NCBI GenBank assembly: GCA_023846275.1
Contig: JAIUJO010000142.1
Span: 1,159,409 to 1,223,408, forward strand
Origin: Vanilla planifolia
Lineage: Eukaryota; Streptophyta; Magnoliopsida; Asparagales; Orchidaceae
Direction of reading: 5' to 3'
DNA: 64,000 nt
Shown here: one piece after another, positions 13,951-25,075 of the stretch
Numbering within the stretch: position 1 is the stretch's first letter
Layout: every line of letters begins with the position of its first letter
Made by a program: the position numbers and the translations under genes
Notes under the pieces: generated by a model
Seen by the model: the letters and a program-made list of their open reading frames with translations, nothing else
What the model was told of the DNA's origin: nothing
Databases searched by the model: none

Positions 13951-14452
13951 TGAAATTGGGATTTAAAAACTTCCTGAAGTAGAGAAAATGTTATTAGTGA
14001 TGACAATAAAGTTGAAACAGTCAAACAGAGGTATGGTACATGGATGTTACCAGAACAGTCAGTAACTGGTACAGTTTGTATTGTTTGGATGGCGATGGCA
14101 TGGATTGAGTCAGTTTACTCAGTGTTGGCATATTTCATGGATTGGCATACTGGACCGGACTACTATAGGCCCTATATGATGTTTTAGGGTAGTTGTGGTA
14201 GGTAACTGTGCGGTACAGACTTAGCTTCCACAGTATACATGTGGACTGGTATGCGCCTTGTTGTATCTGGACACATGTTGCCGAATCTTGGATTTAAAGC
14301 TTGGCAATGACTGTAGAGGCGTGGCTTCTATGGAAATTGTTGGGAGAGGACTCCTTGGGACGGTGGCTGAGTCGATCTCTTCTGGTCCATAAGAGTCTCC
14401 AGAAGATTGATTTGACGAGAGACGCTGTGGTGTTGGTGCTAGGCGTTGTGAT

Positions 14453-14599
14453 GCGTGTTTCGAGTGGGCATTCCCACTGGCATGCTTTGCCTAGGCGCCA
14501 TGCGTGTTTCGAGTGGGCACACCCACTGGCATGCTATGCGGTGTCGGGTGCTAGGCGTTGTGCTGCGTGTTTCGAGTTGGGCATTCCCACTGGCATGCT
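14453..14599 (+). repeat. Hairpin-forming tandem repeats in LTR1, three units
   Basis: Units begin gcgtgtttcgag at 14453, 14502 and 14565 (spacings 49 and 63 bp). Each carries a short hairpin, gtgggcattcccac or gtgggcacacccac, followed by tggcatgc, so each unit is an imperfect palindrome. The number of units differs between the LTRs of this locus: three here, three in LTR2, four in LTR3 and one in the solo LTR. Confidence 0.9.
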
Positions 14600-15461
14600 A
14601 CCTGGAAGCCCAGAGGAGAGCTACTCTGGTGTGACTGGGGTTGACTGTGATTGGTCAGAGTCTAGGACTGAGAGTGTCTTCCCACCATACATTGTTATGC
14701 TGTATTCCTATACTCTTGCTATTATCCTTCTCTTGCATGTGAATTCTTACTAGCTGTCTTTCCTACTGGGCGTAGCTCATTCCGTTATTATCTATATTTT
14801 TCCAGCAGCTCGGCAGACTTGACACCACCCTGATTAGGTGGGATTGTGGTCAGCAGGCTAGTGGAGGATATCTGATCTGTGATTTTCTGAGACATTTTGG
14901 TTAGTGTGATTGATACTATTGGATGTATTCAGGGAAACTTTTCTTCTTATGTCATGTAATATGTGAGGGTGATTCTAACTTATGTATCTGATTGGATGAT
15001 ATTGTACTTGTTGGACTTGGATCTTATTCTTGTGATGTAGTTTCCATTCACTGTCTTACTTATTGTTCTGGTGCTATAGTGTGTGGAGTGCTATATTCTG
15101 TGGATGTTATATATTTTTGTTTTGATGGTGAGGTCATTACATGACTATGGAACTTACCGTGGGGGTTCAGACTTCTATTAGATCGGTTCTCCTATCGGTA
15201 TGGGATAGGAGTATTGGGTCTAGTAGGAGTAACATTGCGCGAGTCCATCTGTTAATTCAGGAGTCATGAATCCTGAGTTGACGGTGTACCCGGGAGATGG
15301 AATCCACATTGTTAAGGGAAGTAGGTGTGTAATGATGTGTTATATCCTATGTTTTTCGTAGGCTACTCAGGTTGGTATGGGATGATCTGAGCTGTCTATA
15401 TGTAAAGAAAAAAAAAATGTATGCCAAAAATCAGCCTAGGTAAAATGGGGTGTAACAAGAG

Positions 15462-15473
15462 TGGTATCAGAGC
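15462..15473 (+). promoter_or_regulatory. Primer-binding site, initiator tRNA-Met type
   Basis: The 12 bases tggtatcagagc lie four bases after the end of LTR1. They are the standard complement of the 3' end of plant initiator tRNA-Met used by many plant LTR retrotransposons to start minus-strand DNA synthesis. This fixes the right end of LTR1 and the plus orientation. Confidence 0.95.
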
Positions 15474-15615
15474 CCTAGGTTGGGATAGTGGGGCCAGACA
15501 TGTATAGAAGTTCAGCCCTAGGTTAGGATAGTGGAGCTAGACATGTATAGAAGTTCAACCCAAGGTGGGGAGAACTGTTGGTCATTTTATTATACTATAG
15601 TAGTCTGTATGCCAA
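15474..15615 (+). other. Untranslated leader of the gypsy internal region
   Basis: Leader between primer-binding site and gag. It contains a roughly 60-bp imperfect duplication: the words ccctaggttgggatagtgg and agacatgtatagaagttca occur and are then repeated as ccctaggttaggatagtgg and agacatgtatagaagttca. A packaging role is possible for the family but not shown here. Confidence 0.6.
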
Positions 15616-16497
15616 ATGCCAAATGACGACTCTAATGCCAGATTAGTTGCTTTTGACGGTATGGCTGGTACCAAGAGACTTCCCTTTCGTGGAGCAGCTA
15701 GAGGCAGACCTGTATCTGCTACTCCTACCCCGGAGACGATCCCAGCATTGCCAGTAGAGCCAGCCGTGGATCGTTGGATCGATGCCTTTATGCGGTTGCG
15801 TCCGCGGAGCTTCAGTGGGTCGGCTGACCCAGCGGTGGCAGATGACTGGATGACTCATATGCTTGAGCTGTTTGATGCCTTAGGATGTCCGTTCGGCAGG
15901 AGGGTAGTACTTGCTGCTCTAGTATTGGAGGGAGAGGCTGCTACCTGGTGGAGAGGCCAGCGACGCGCTGTGTTTGGGGAGGTCCAGAACAGCGAGATAG
16001 CTTGGGAGGACTTTGTTGAGGCATTCAGGGAGTGCTACATTCCGGCTTCTGTCATGTCTCAGTTCATGAGGGACCTTATACACCTCAGGCAGGGCCAGAT
16101 GTCAGTGAATGACTACTTATCGAGATTCACTTATCTGGCGAGGTATGCCGCAGAGCTGGTACCATCTGAGGAGTGCAGATGTGAGATGTTCTTGGAGGGA
16201 CTTCGTCCTATGCTGCAGCGTCAGTTGGTTGTGAGCCAGTTTGTCAGATTTCATGACTTAGTGGAGGCTGCGAGATCCGTTGAGCTTATTGACATTCGGA
16301 TGGAGGCCCAGAGAGAGGCTCACAACAAGAGGAAGGAATTCAAAAATGCCCAACAGAACCAAAAAGACAAGAGACACAGAGGTCACAGTGGTATCCAGGA
16401 GGGCGTGGTCCAGCCACGGCCTATTTCCGAGGGGCCAGTGCAGCAGACAGGTACTCGGACTGGGGGGATTATTTGCTACCACTGTCAGCAGCCATGA
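15616..16497 (+). pseudogene. gag: gag region of the gypsy element, first internal unit
   Basis: The frame from ATG 15616 gives 293 residues with a classic Ty3/gypsy retrotransposon gag (capsid) domain. Residues about 50-70 carry RWIDAFMRLRPRSFSG, about 105-112 the ATWWRG motif, and about 155-175 the RQGQMSVNDYLSRFTYLARYA block; these pack the capsid core in the family. A basic, Gln/Lys-rich linker follows, and the C-terminal end begins a CCHC nucleic-acid-binding knuckle (CYHC). The ATG is preceded by a repeated atgccaa word. Pol fragments follow just downstream. The element as a whole is a fossil and this frame is best read as relict gag. Confidence 0.9.
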
Positions 16498-16584
16498 CAC
16501 ATAAGGTACGACTGCCCAGAAAGGAAGAAACAGAGGATCACAGGACCGGTTGGTTCATCTGGGGGACAGCCCAGAGTATTTGTA

Positions 16585-17718
16585 TTGACTCAACAGCAGG
16601 CTTCAGAGTCACTAGAGGTGATCACAGGTATGCTTTATTTTGGCAACGTGCAGTGTGTGACTTTGTTTGATACTGGTGCATCTCATTCTTTTGTTGCTGA
16701 GAGGATTTGGAATCAGATATCAGGATCCAAGGGTTATTTAAAAGAACCCTTACTGGTTAGGCTTCCTGATGGGAAAGAGATTCCCACTGTTCAGAAGACT
16801 GATGGGTATATTCTGATTAGTGGGCACGAGTTCTTGACAGAGTTGATATGTGTGCTACTAACAGAGTTCGACATCATTTTGGGGATGGATTGGTTGTGCT
16901 ACCATGCAGTGGTTCTGGATTGTTGCGAGAAGAAAGTTAGGATCAGGGTGCCTGGTTCGGAGGATGTGATATACTTTGGTCTGAACAGGCAGATTCTCCT
17001 GATCTCAGTTCTTCAGGCAAAGAGACTAGTGAGTAAGGGTTGTACTGGTTGGTTGGCTTATGTGGCAGATAGTGAAGCCACCACTACCCTTATGTCAAAT
17101 ATTCTAATGGTGGGAGACTTTCCTATGGTCTTTCCAAAGGAATTGCCTGGACTTCCACCAGCTAGGGAAGTGGAGTTTTCGATTGATTTGAGGCAAAGGA
17201 GATGGTTGGAATTGATAAAAGACTATGAGCTGGAGATAAATTACTGCGAGGGTAAGGCTAATCCTGTTGCTGATGCTTTGAGCAGGCACGCAGTTATGCA
17301 TACTATGTTAGTCTGTGACTCTATACTAGACTTGGAATGGGATGTTGAAAGATGTCAGGAACAGTTGTCTGTTCAGAGACTGGTTCACAGACTCAGCTCG
17401 TTGACTATTCGGGCTGACTGGTTATCTGAGATGCGTGATCTTCAGCTTTGTGATGAAGAGCTGAAGGAGAAGTTTGAGTTGGCTTCGCAGGGATTGGGAG
17501 GAGACTTTGCTCTCAGAAACGACATTTTGACTTTCAGGGGTCGCTGGTGTGTGCCATCACATCAGGAGTTCAAGGAGAGGATCCTTCGAGAGGCTCATTA
17601 TGGAACTTTGGCTATGTACCCTGGAGAAGTCAAGATGTACAGGAATTTGAGGAGTGTTTTCTGGCGGAGAGGTTTGAGAGCAGGATATTGCGGAAAAGTG
17701 GCCGGAACTTCTTGCTGA
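16585..17718 (+). pseudogene. pol: pol region (protease, RNase H tail, integrase start), first internal unit
   Basis: The 377-codon frame opens into a retroviral-type aspartic protease: the active-site block LFDTGASHSFVA lies near residues 28-39 and the FDIILGMDWL block near 96-105. Next come the FPKELPGLPP linker that in intact relatives leads into reverse transcriptase, the YCEGKANPVADALSR motif at the end of RNase H, and the histidine-bearing start of the integrase zinc-binding region (ILREAHYGT and FWRRG). Recognisable parts are therefore a subset of a full pol, and the unit could not move alone. The second internal unit has the same composition, so this form existed before the local duplication. 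Confidence 0.9.
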
Positions 17719-17741
17719 ATTTCGAGGGCGAAATTCCTGAT

Positions 17742-17754
17742 AAGGTGGGGAGAT
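17742..17754 (+). promoter_or_regulatory. Polypurine tract before LTR2
   Basis: Purine-rich aaggtggggaga directly precedes the TGTTATACCC start of LTR2. In this family such tracts prime plus-strand DNA synthesis. The identical tract at 22002-22014 precedes LTR3. Confidence 0.85.
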
Positions 17755-20337
17755 TGTTATACCCGGTAAAATATTATACGTTTAATCTTCAATAATTCAA
17801 TTGTGGCTTGGATGATTTCAGATCGACAGTAGGATCAGCCAGGAGCTCAATTGGAAGCTATTGGAATTTCTGAAATTTTCTGGGGATTTTTCGGAGCACC
17901 GAGGAAATTTTTAAGAAATTTTCCCTGTTTAATTGGATTTATTGGATTTTTTGGAAATTCGAAAATCTAGTTAAATCGGTTTATTAGATTTTTAAACCGG
18001 AATTTGGTTTTTATCGCGCGTGAACCGGACCAGAGCGGTTCAACGAAGGCGGGGGGGGCGGTTCGCCGAGTGCGTTTGCGCGTGCGGTTGGATAAGCCAC
18101 GGATAAGCGGATCGGACGGACGAGATCAGCGGTGGAGATTAACTGGCTGATCGGGTTTAAGCGGCGTTATTAGAAGGTCAACCGGCGCTTAATGGGTTCT
18201 TAACGGGTTATTACCGGTTTAAGCTGGGTATTTAACCCGATTTATTCGGCTGTTAGGGTTTTCGAGCGGTGGCCGGAGACGGGGTGTTCGCGGCGAACGG
18301 CGATACTTTCCGGCAGCCTTTCAAGGGGCTTTTTGTTCCTGGAGGTTCGCGAGACCGAGGAGAATCGATTGGTACCGGTTTCGTTCGGCGAGGAGCAGCG
18401 GTTGGTCGCGTGCGAGCTTCACCGTCGCCGGAGAAGAAAGGTAGGAATTTCAGTTTTAAATTAGTTATTTAGCTAATTAAAAATATGGATTATTTTGCAA
18501 ATAGCTACCGGAACATGCGAATTATGGTTTTTGGAATTGATTAATGCAAATTATTGATTTTAGCATTTTTAGGGTTTTCGGAAAATTATACCCGTCGAAT
18601 TGGGAAATTTTACGCATGCGATGATTCAATTATGTGCTTTATTCATGTTAAGGTAGTAACAAATGCTGGAATTGTTTAATTTCGTAAATTGTCAAATTGG
18701 GGATCGGATGAAACTCCTTTGGCGGAAATTCTGATTGAACCTTAGGAATTAGTGGCATTATTGAAACATTAGGATAGTATGAACATCGGATTTTGTTTCT
18801 TCTTGTTCGCGGTCGCCGGAAATCGGCGGAAGAATTGGATTTGGTCGGCGATTGCGTCGGCTAGGGTTTCGCGGGCGTCCGACCGAGGAAGGAGATGAAT
18901 TAGGTTAATTATATTTAATTAAGTAATTGTAAATTTAATTTAATGGTATTTATATAATATTTATTAACGGATTATTAATTAATTCGGTTCGGCGGTTCAG
19001 CGCGAAGGCCCGAACCGGTGGCGAGATCCGGTTCAGCGGGATTCGGCGCGGACGAACGGCGCGGCGCGGAGGAGAGAGAAGCGGAAGGAAAAATTCGGAA
19101 ATTTATTATTAATCCGAATTTTCGGAAATAAATAAAATATGCGGAAATTAATTCGGAAATTAATCCGAATTTTTGGGAAAAAAAGGATATATGTGGAATT
19201 TAAATTTTATTCGGAAATTTATTCCGAATTTCGGAAAATGGATAAAGGGTGGAAATTGAAATTGGGATTTAAAAACTTCCTGAAGTAGGGAAAATGTTAT
19301 TAGTGATGACAGTACAGTGGAAACAGTCAAACAAAGGTATGGTACATGGATGTTACCAGAACAGTCAGTAACTGGTACAGTTTGTATTGTTTGGATGGCG
19401 ATGGCATGGATTGAGTCAGTTTACTCAGTGTTGGCATATTTCACGGATTGGCATACTGGACCGGACTACTATAGGCCCTATATGATGTTTTAGGGTAGTT
19501 GTGGTAGGTAACTGTGCGGTACAGACTTAGCTTCCACAGTATACATGTGGACTGGTATGCGCCTTGTTGTATCTGGACACATGTTGCCGAATCTTGGATT
19601 TAAAGCTTGGCAATGACTGTAGAGGCGTGGCTTCTATGGAAATTGTTGGGAGAGGACTCCTTGGGACGGTGGCTGAGTCGATCTCTTCTGGTCCATAAGA
19701 GTCTCCAGAAGATTGATTTGACGAGAGACGCTGCGGTGTTGGTGCTAGGCGTTGTGATGCGTGTTTCGAGTGGGCATTCCCACTGGCATGCTTTGCCTAG
19801 GCGCCATGCGTGTTTCGAGTGGGCACACCCACTGGCATGCTATGCGGTGTCGGGTGCTAAGCGTTGTGCTGCGTGTTTCGAGTTGGGCATTCCCACTGGC
19901 ATGCTACCTGGAAGCCCAGAGGAGAGCTACTCTGGTGTGACTGGGGTTGACTGTGGTTGGTCGGAGTCTAGGACTGAGAGTGCCTTCCCACCATACATTG
20001 TTATGCTGTATTCCTATACTCTTGCTATTATCCTTCTCTTGCATGTGAATTCTTACTAGCTGTCTTTCCTACTGGGCGTAGCTCATTCCGTTATTATCTA
20101 TATTTTTCTAGCAGCTCGGCAGACTTGACGCCACCCAGATTAGGTGGGATTGTGGTCAGCAGGCTAGTGGAGGATATCTGATCTGTGATTTTCTGAGACA
20201 TTTTGGTTAGTGTGATTGATACTATTGGATGTATTCAGGGAAACTTTTCTTCTTATGTCATGTAATATGTGAGGGTGATTCTAACTTATGTATCTGATTG
20301 GATGATATTGTACTTGTTGGACTTGGATCTTATTCTT
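17755..20337 (+). repeat. Central LTR of the gypsy element (LTR2), shared by both units
   Basis: Begins tgttatacccgg right after the polypurine tract and matches LTR1 and LTR3 almost base for base over about 2.58 kb, then passes straight into gag sequence of the second internal unit. It carries the same TATA-like site, palindromic array (about 19090-19245) and three hairpin repeats (units at 19759, 19808 and 19871). It shares with LTR3 many variants absent from LTR1, for example cgacagta, gaccgagg, gaacatgcg and the tcttgttcgcggtcgccgg stretch. Confidence 0.92.
19759..19905 (+). repeat. Hairpin-forming tandem repeats in LTR2, three units
   Basis: Same units as in LTR1, at 19759, 19808 and 19871, with the same 49 and 63 bp spacings and the same gtggg...cccac hairpins. 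Confidence 0.9.
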
Positions 20338-20757
20338 ATACACCTCAGGCAGGGCCAGATGTCAGTGAATGACTACTTATCGAGATTCACTTATCTGGCG
20401 AGGTATGCCGCAGAGCTGGTACCATCTGAGGAGTGCAGATGTGAGATGTTCTTGGAGGGACTTCGTCCTATGCTGCAGCGTCAGTTGGTTGTGAGCCAGT
20501 TTGTCAGATTTCATGACTTAGTGGAGGCTGCGAGATCCGTTAAGCTTATTGACATTCGGATGGAGGCCCAGAGAGAGGCTCACAACAAGAGGAAGGAATT
20601 CAAAAATGCCCAACAGAACCAAAAAGACAAGAGACACAGAGGTCACAGTGGTATCCAGGAGGGCGTGGTCCAGCCACGGCCTATTTCCGAGGGGCCAGTG
20701 CAGCAGACAGGTACTCGAACTGGGGGGATTATTTGCTACCACTGTCAGCAGCCATGA
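20338..20757 (+). pseudogene. gag: gag region, second internal unit
   Basis: Corresponds to the C-terminal half of the gag frame at 15616-16497, from the RQGQMSVNDYLSRFTYLARYA block through the basic linker to the CYHC knuckle start. Nearly identical to the first unit at the DNA level. It directly follows LTR2 sequence. It is a relict of the same fossil element. Confidence 0.85.
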
Positions 20758-20844
20758 CACATAAGGTACGACTGCCCAGAAAGGAAGAAACAGAGGATCA
20801 CAGGACCGGTTGGTTCATCTGGGGGACAGCCCAGAGTATTTGCA

Positions 20845-21978
20845 TTGACTCAGCAGCAGGCTTCAGAGTCACTAGAGGTGATCACAGGTATGCTTTATTT
20901 TGGCAACGTGCAGTGTGTGACTTTGTTTGATACTGGTGCATCTCATTCTTTTGTTGCTGAGAGGATTTGGAATCAGATATCAGGATCCAAGGGTTATTTA
21001 AAAGAACCCTTACTGGTTAGGCTTCCTGATGGGAAAGAGATTCCCACTGTTCAGAAGACTGATGGGTATATTCTGATTAGTGGGCACGAGTTCTTGACAG
21101 AGTTGATATGTGTGCTACTAACAGAGTTCGACATCATTTTGGGGATGGATTGGTTGTGCTACCATGCAGTGGTTCTGGATTGTTGCGAGAAGAAGGTTAG
21201 GATCAGGGTGCCTGGTTCGGAGGATGTGATATACTTTGGTCTGAACAGGCAGATTCTCCTGATCTCAGTTCTTCAGGCAAAGAGACTAGTGAGTAAGGGT
21301 TGTACTGGTTGGTTGGCTTATGTGGCAGATAGTCAAGCCACCACTACCCTTATGTCAAATATTCTAATGGTGGGAGACTTTCCTATGGTCTTTCCAAAGG
21401 AATTGCCTGGACTTCCACCAGCTAGGGAAGTGGAGTTTTCGATTGATTTGAGGCAAAGGAGATGGTTGGAATTGATAAAAGACTATGAGCTGGAGATAAA
21501 TTACTGCGAGGGTAAGGCTAATCCTGTTGCTGATGCTTTGAGCAGGCACGCAGTTATGCATACTATGTTAGTCTGTGACTCTATACTAGACTTGGAATGG
21601 GATGTTGAAAGATGTCAGGAACAGTTGTCTGTTCAGAGACTGGTTCACAGACTCAGCTCGTTGACTATTCGGGCTGACTGGTTATCTGAGATGCGTGATC
21701 TTCAGCTTTGTGATGAAGAGCTGAAGGAGAAGTTTGAGTTGGCTTCGCAGGGATTGGGAGGAGACTTTGCTCTCAGAAACGACATTTTGACTTTCAGGGG
21801 TCGCTGGTGTGTGCCATCACATCAGGAGTTCAAGGAGAGGATCCTTCGAGAGGCTCATTATGGAACTTTGGCTATGTACCCTGGAGAAGTCAAGATGTAC
21901 AGGAATTTGAGGAGTGTTTTCTGGCGGAGAGGTTTGAGAGCAGGATATTGCGGAAAAGTGGCCGGAACTTCTTGCTGA
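20845..21978 (+). pseudogene. pol: pol region, second internal unit
   Basis: Same 377-codon frame and part order as 16585-17718: protease with LFDTGASHSF and ILGMDWL, the ELPGLPP linker, the RNase H tail motif GKANPVADALSR and the integrase start. The two protein readings differ by a single residue that I can see (Glu versus Gln in the VADSxATTT segment), which marks a very recent shared origin. Confidence 0.88.
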
Positions 21979-22014
21979 ATTTCGAGGGCGAAATTCCTGA
22001 TAAGGTGGGGAGAT

Positions 22015-25000
22015 TGTTATACCCGGTAAAATATTATACGTTTAATCTTCAATAATTCAATTGTGGCTTGGATGATTTCAGATCGACAGTAAGATGAGCC
22101 AGGAGCTCAATTGGAAGCTATTGGAATTTCTGAAATTTTCTGGGGATTTTTCGGAGCACCGAGGAAATTTTTAAGAAATTTTCCCTGTTTAATTGGATTT
22201 ATTGGATTTTTTGGAAATTCGAAAATCTAGTTAAATCGGTTTATTAGATTTTTAAACCGGAATTTGGTTTTTATCGCGCGTGAACCGGACCAGAGCGGTT
22301 CAACGAAGGCGGGGGGGGCGGTTCGCCGAGTGCGTTTGCGCGTGCGTTTGGATAAGCCACGGATAAGAGAATCGGACGGACGAGATCAGCGGTGGAGATT
22401 AACCGGCTGATCGGGTTTAAGCGGCGTTATTAGAAGGTCAACCGGCGCTTAATGGGTTCTTAACGGGTTATTACCGGTTTAAGCTGGGTATTTAACCCGA
22501 TTTATTCGGCTGTTAGGGTTTTCGAGCGGTGGCCGGAGACGGGGTGTTCGCGGCGAACGGCGATACTTTCCGGCAGCCTTTCAAGGGGCTTTTTGTACCT
22601 GGAGGTTCGCGAGACCGAGGAGAATCGATTGGTACCGGTTTCGTTCGGCGAGGAGCAGCGGTTGGTCGCGTGCGAGCTTCACCGTCGCCGGAGAAGAAAG
22701 GTAGGAATTTCAGTTTTAAATTAGTTATTTAGCTAATTAAAAATATGGATTATTTTGCAAATAGCTACCGGAACATGCGAATTATGGTTTTTGGAATTGA
22801 TTAATGCAAATTATTGATTTTAGCATTTTTAGGGTTTTCGGAAAATTATACCCGTCGAATTGGGAAATTTTACGCATGCGATGATTCAATTATGTGCTTT
22901 ATTCATGTTAAGGTAGTAACAAATGCTGGAATTGTTTAATTTCGTAAATTGTCAAATTGGGGATCGGATGAAACTCCTTTGGCGGAAATTCTGATTGAAC
23001 CTTAGGAATTAGTGGCATTATTGAAACATTAGGATAGTATGAACATCGGATTTTGTTTCTTCTTGTTCGCGGTCGCCGGAAATCGGCGGAAGAATTGGAT
23101 TTGGTCGGCGATTGCGTCGGCTAGGGTTTCGCGGGCGTCCGACCGAGGAAGGAGATGAATTAGGTTAATTATATTTAATTAAGTAATTGTAAATTTAATT
23201 TAATGGTATTTATATAATATTTATTAACGGATTATTAATTAATTCGGTTCGGCGGTTCAGCGCGAAGGCCCGAACCGGTGGCGAGATCCGGTTCAGCGGG
23301 ATTCGACGCGGACGAACGGCCCGGCGCGGAGGAGAGAGAAGCGGAAGGAAAAATTTGGAAATTTATTATTAATCCGAATTTTCGGAAATAAATAAAATAT
23401 GCGGAAAAAAATTTTCGGAAATTAATCCGAATTTTTGGGAAAAAAAAGGATATATGTGGAATTTAAATTTTATTCGGAAATTTATTCCGAATTTCGGAAA
23501 ATGGATAAAGGGCGGAAATTGAAATTGGGATTTAAAAACTTCCTGAAGTAGGGAAAATGTTATTAGTGATGACAGTACAGTTGAAACAGTCAAACAGAGG
23601 TATGGTACATGGATGTTACCAAAACAGTCAGTAACTGGTACAGTTTGTATTGTTTGGATGGCGATGGCATGGATTGAGTCAGTTTACTCAGTGTTGGCAT
23701 ATTTCACGGATTGGCATACTGGACCGGACTACTATAGGCCCTATATGATGTTTTAGGGTAGTTGTGGTAGGTAACTGTGCGGTACAGACTTAGCTTCCAC
23801 AGTATACATGTGGACTGGTATGCGCCTTGTTGTATCTGGACACATGTTGCCGAATCTTGGATTTAAAGCTTGGCAATGACTGTAGAGGCGTGGCTTCTAT
23901 GAAAATTGTTGGGAGAGGACTCCTTGGCACGGTGGCTGAGTCGATCTCTTCTGGTCCATAAGAGTCTCCAGAAGATTGATTTGACGAGAGACGCTGCGGT
24001 GTTGGTGCTAGGCGTTGTGATGCGTGTTTCGAGTGGGCATTCCCACTGGCATGCTTTGCCTAGGCGCCATGCGTGTTTCGAGTGGGCACACCCACTGGCA
24101 TGCTATGCGGTGTCGGGTGCTAGGTGTTGTGATGCGTGTTTCGAGTTGGGCATTCCCACTGGCATGTTTGCCTAGGCGCCATGCGTGTTTCGAGATGGGC
24201 GATCCCACTGGCATGCTACCTGGAAGCCCAGAGGAGAGCTACTCTGGTGTGACTGGGGTTGACTATGGTTGGTCGGAGTCTGGGACTGAGAGTGCCTTCC
24301 CACCATACATTGTTATGCTGTATTCCTATACTCTTGCTATTATCCTTCTCTTGCATGTGAATTCTTACTAGCTGTCTTTCCTACTGGGCATAGCTCATTC
24401 CGTTATTATCTATATTTTTCCAGCAGCTCGGCAGACTTGACGCCACCCAGATTAGGTGGGATTGTTGTCAGCAGGCTAGTGGAGGATGTCTGATCTGTGA
24501 TTTTCTGAGACATTTTGGTTAGTGTGATTGATACTATTGGATGTATTCAGGGAAACTGTTCTTCTTATGTCATGTAATATGTGAGGGTGATTCTAACTTA
24601 TGTATCTGATTAGATGATATTGTACTTGATGGACTTGGATCTTATTCTTGTGATGTAGTTTCCATTCACTATCTTACTTATTGTTCTGGTGCTATAGTGT
24701 GTGGAGTGCTATATTCTGTGGATGTTATATATTTTTGTTTTGATGGTGAGGTCATTACATGACTATGGAACTTACCGTGGGGGTTCAGACTTCTATTAGA
24801 TCGGTTCTCCTATCGGTATGGGATAGGAGTATTGGGTCTAGTAGGAGTAACATTGCGCGAGTCCATCTGTTAATTCAGGAGGCATGAATCCTGAGTTGAC
24901 GGTGTACCCGGGAGATGGAATCCACATTGTTAAGGGAAGTAGGTGTGTAATGATGTGTTATATCCTATGTTTTTCGTAGGCTACTCAGGTTGGTATGGGA

Positions 25001-25075
25001 CGATCTGAGCTGTCTATATGTAAAGAAAAAAAAAATGTATGCCAAAAATCAGCCTAGGAAAAATGGGGTGTAACA
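22015..25075 (+). repeat. Right LTR of the gypsy element (LTR3)
   Basis: About 3.06 kb, starting tgttatacccgg after a polypurine tract and ending ggggtgtaaca at 25075. It is slightly longer than LTR1, mainly because it carries four hairpin repeat units (24022-24217) instead of three. AT-rich flanking DNA resumes at 25076. Confidence 0.95.
24022..24217 (+). repeat. Hairpin-forming tandem repeats in LTR3, four units
   Basis: Units begin at 24022, 24071, 24134 and 24183 (spacings 49, 63 and 49 bp). The extra unit relative to LTR1 and LTR2 restores the alternation of the 49- and 63-bp spacings, as expected from slippage or unequal exchange within the array. Confidence 0.9.

Larger units (their letters stand above)
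12439..15457 (+). repeat. Left LTR of the gypsy element (LTR1)
   Basis: About 3.02 kb, beginning tgctatacccgg and ending ggggtgtaaca. Landmarks in order are: a conserved AT-rich start; a CpG-rich block from about 12700; a TATA-like tatttaa near 12910; a G+C-rich transcribed-looking block to about 13125 ending in a splice-donor-like aaggtagga; a block of short palindromes built on ttcggaa/ttccgaa (about 13780-13950); and three hairpin repeats at 14453-14599. It is the most different of the three LTRs, the other two sharing many variants that it lacks. Confidence 0.95.
12439..25075 (+). mobile_element. Compound Ty3/gypsy LTR retrotransposon, Tekay/Del-like, LTR-int-LTR-int-LTR
   Basis: Three copies of one long terminal repeat alternate with two copies of one internal region, all on the plus strand: LTR 12439-15457, internal 15458-17754, LTR 17755 to about 20337, internal about 20338-22014, LTR 22015-25075. 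The LTRs start TGTTATACCCGG (TGCTATACCCGG in the first) and end GGGGTGTAACA. A site matching initiator tRNA-Met follows the first LTR and a purine tract precedes the second and third. Recognisable coding parts are gag, aspartic protease, the tail of RNase H and the first part of integrase. Sequence style and LTR length (about 3 kb) fit the Tekay/Del chromoviruses; lineage is inference. The element is broken, with several breaks, and looks non-autonomous. It is young: LTRs differ by roughly 1-2 percent by eye and the internal units by about six positions. No convincing 5-bp target duplication flanks the whole (ttttg before, aactc after), as expected if the array arose by recombination. Confidence 0.93.

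Noticed and set aside
14301-14753. A 150-codon frame repeated in LTR1 and LTR2 (14301-14753 and 19607-20059)
   Set aside because: It reads through the hairpin tandem repeats of the LTR, changes frame in LTR3 as the unit count changes, and has no known domain; its conservation is explained by LTR youth.
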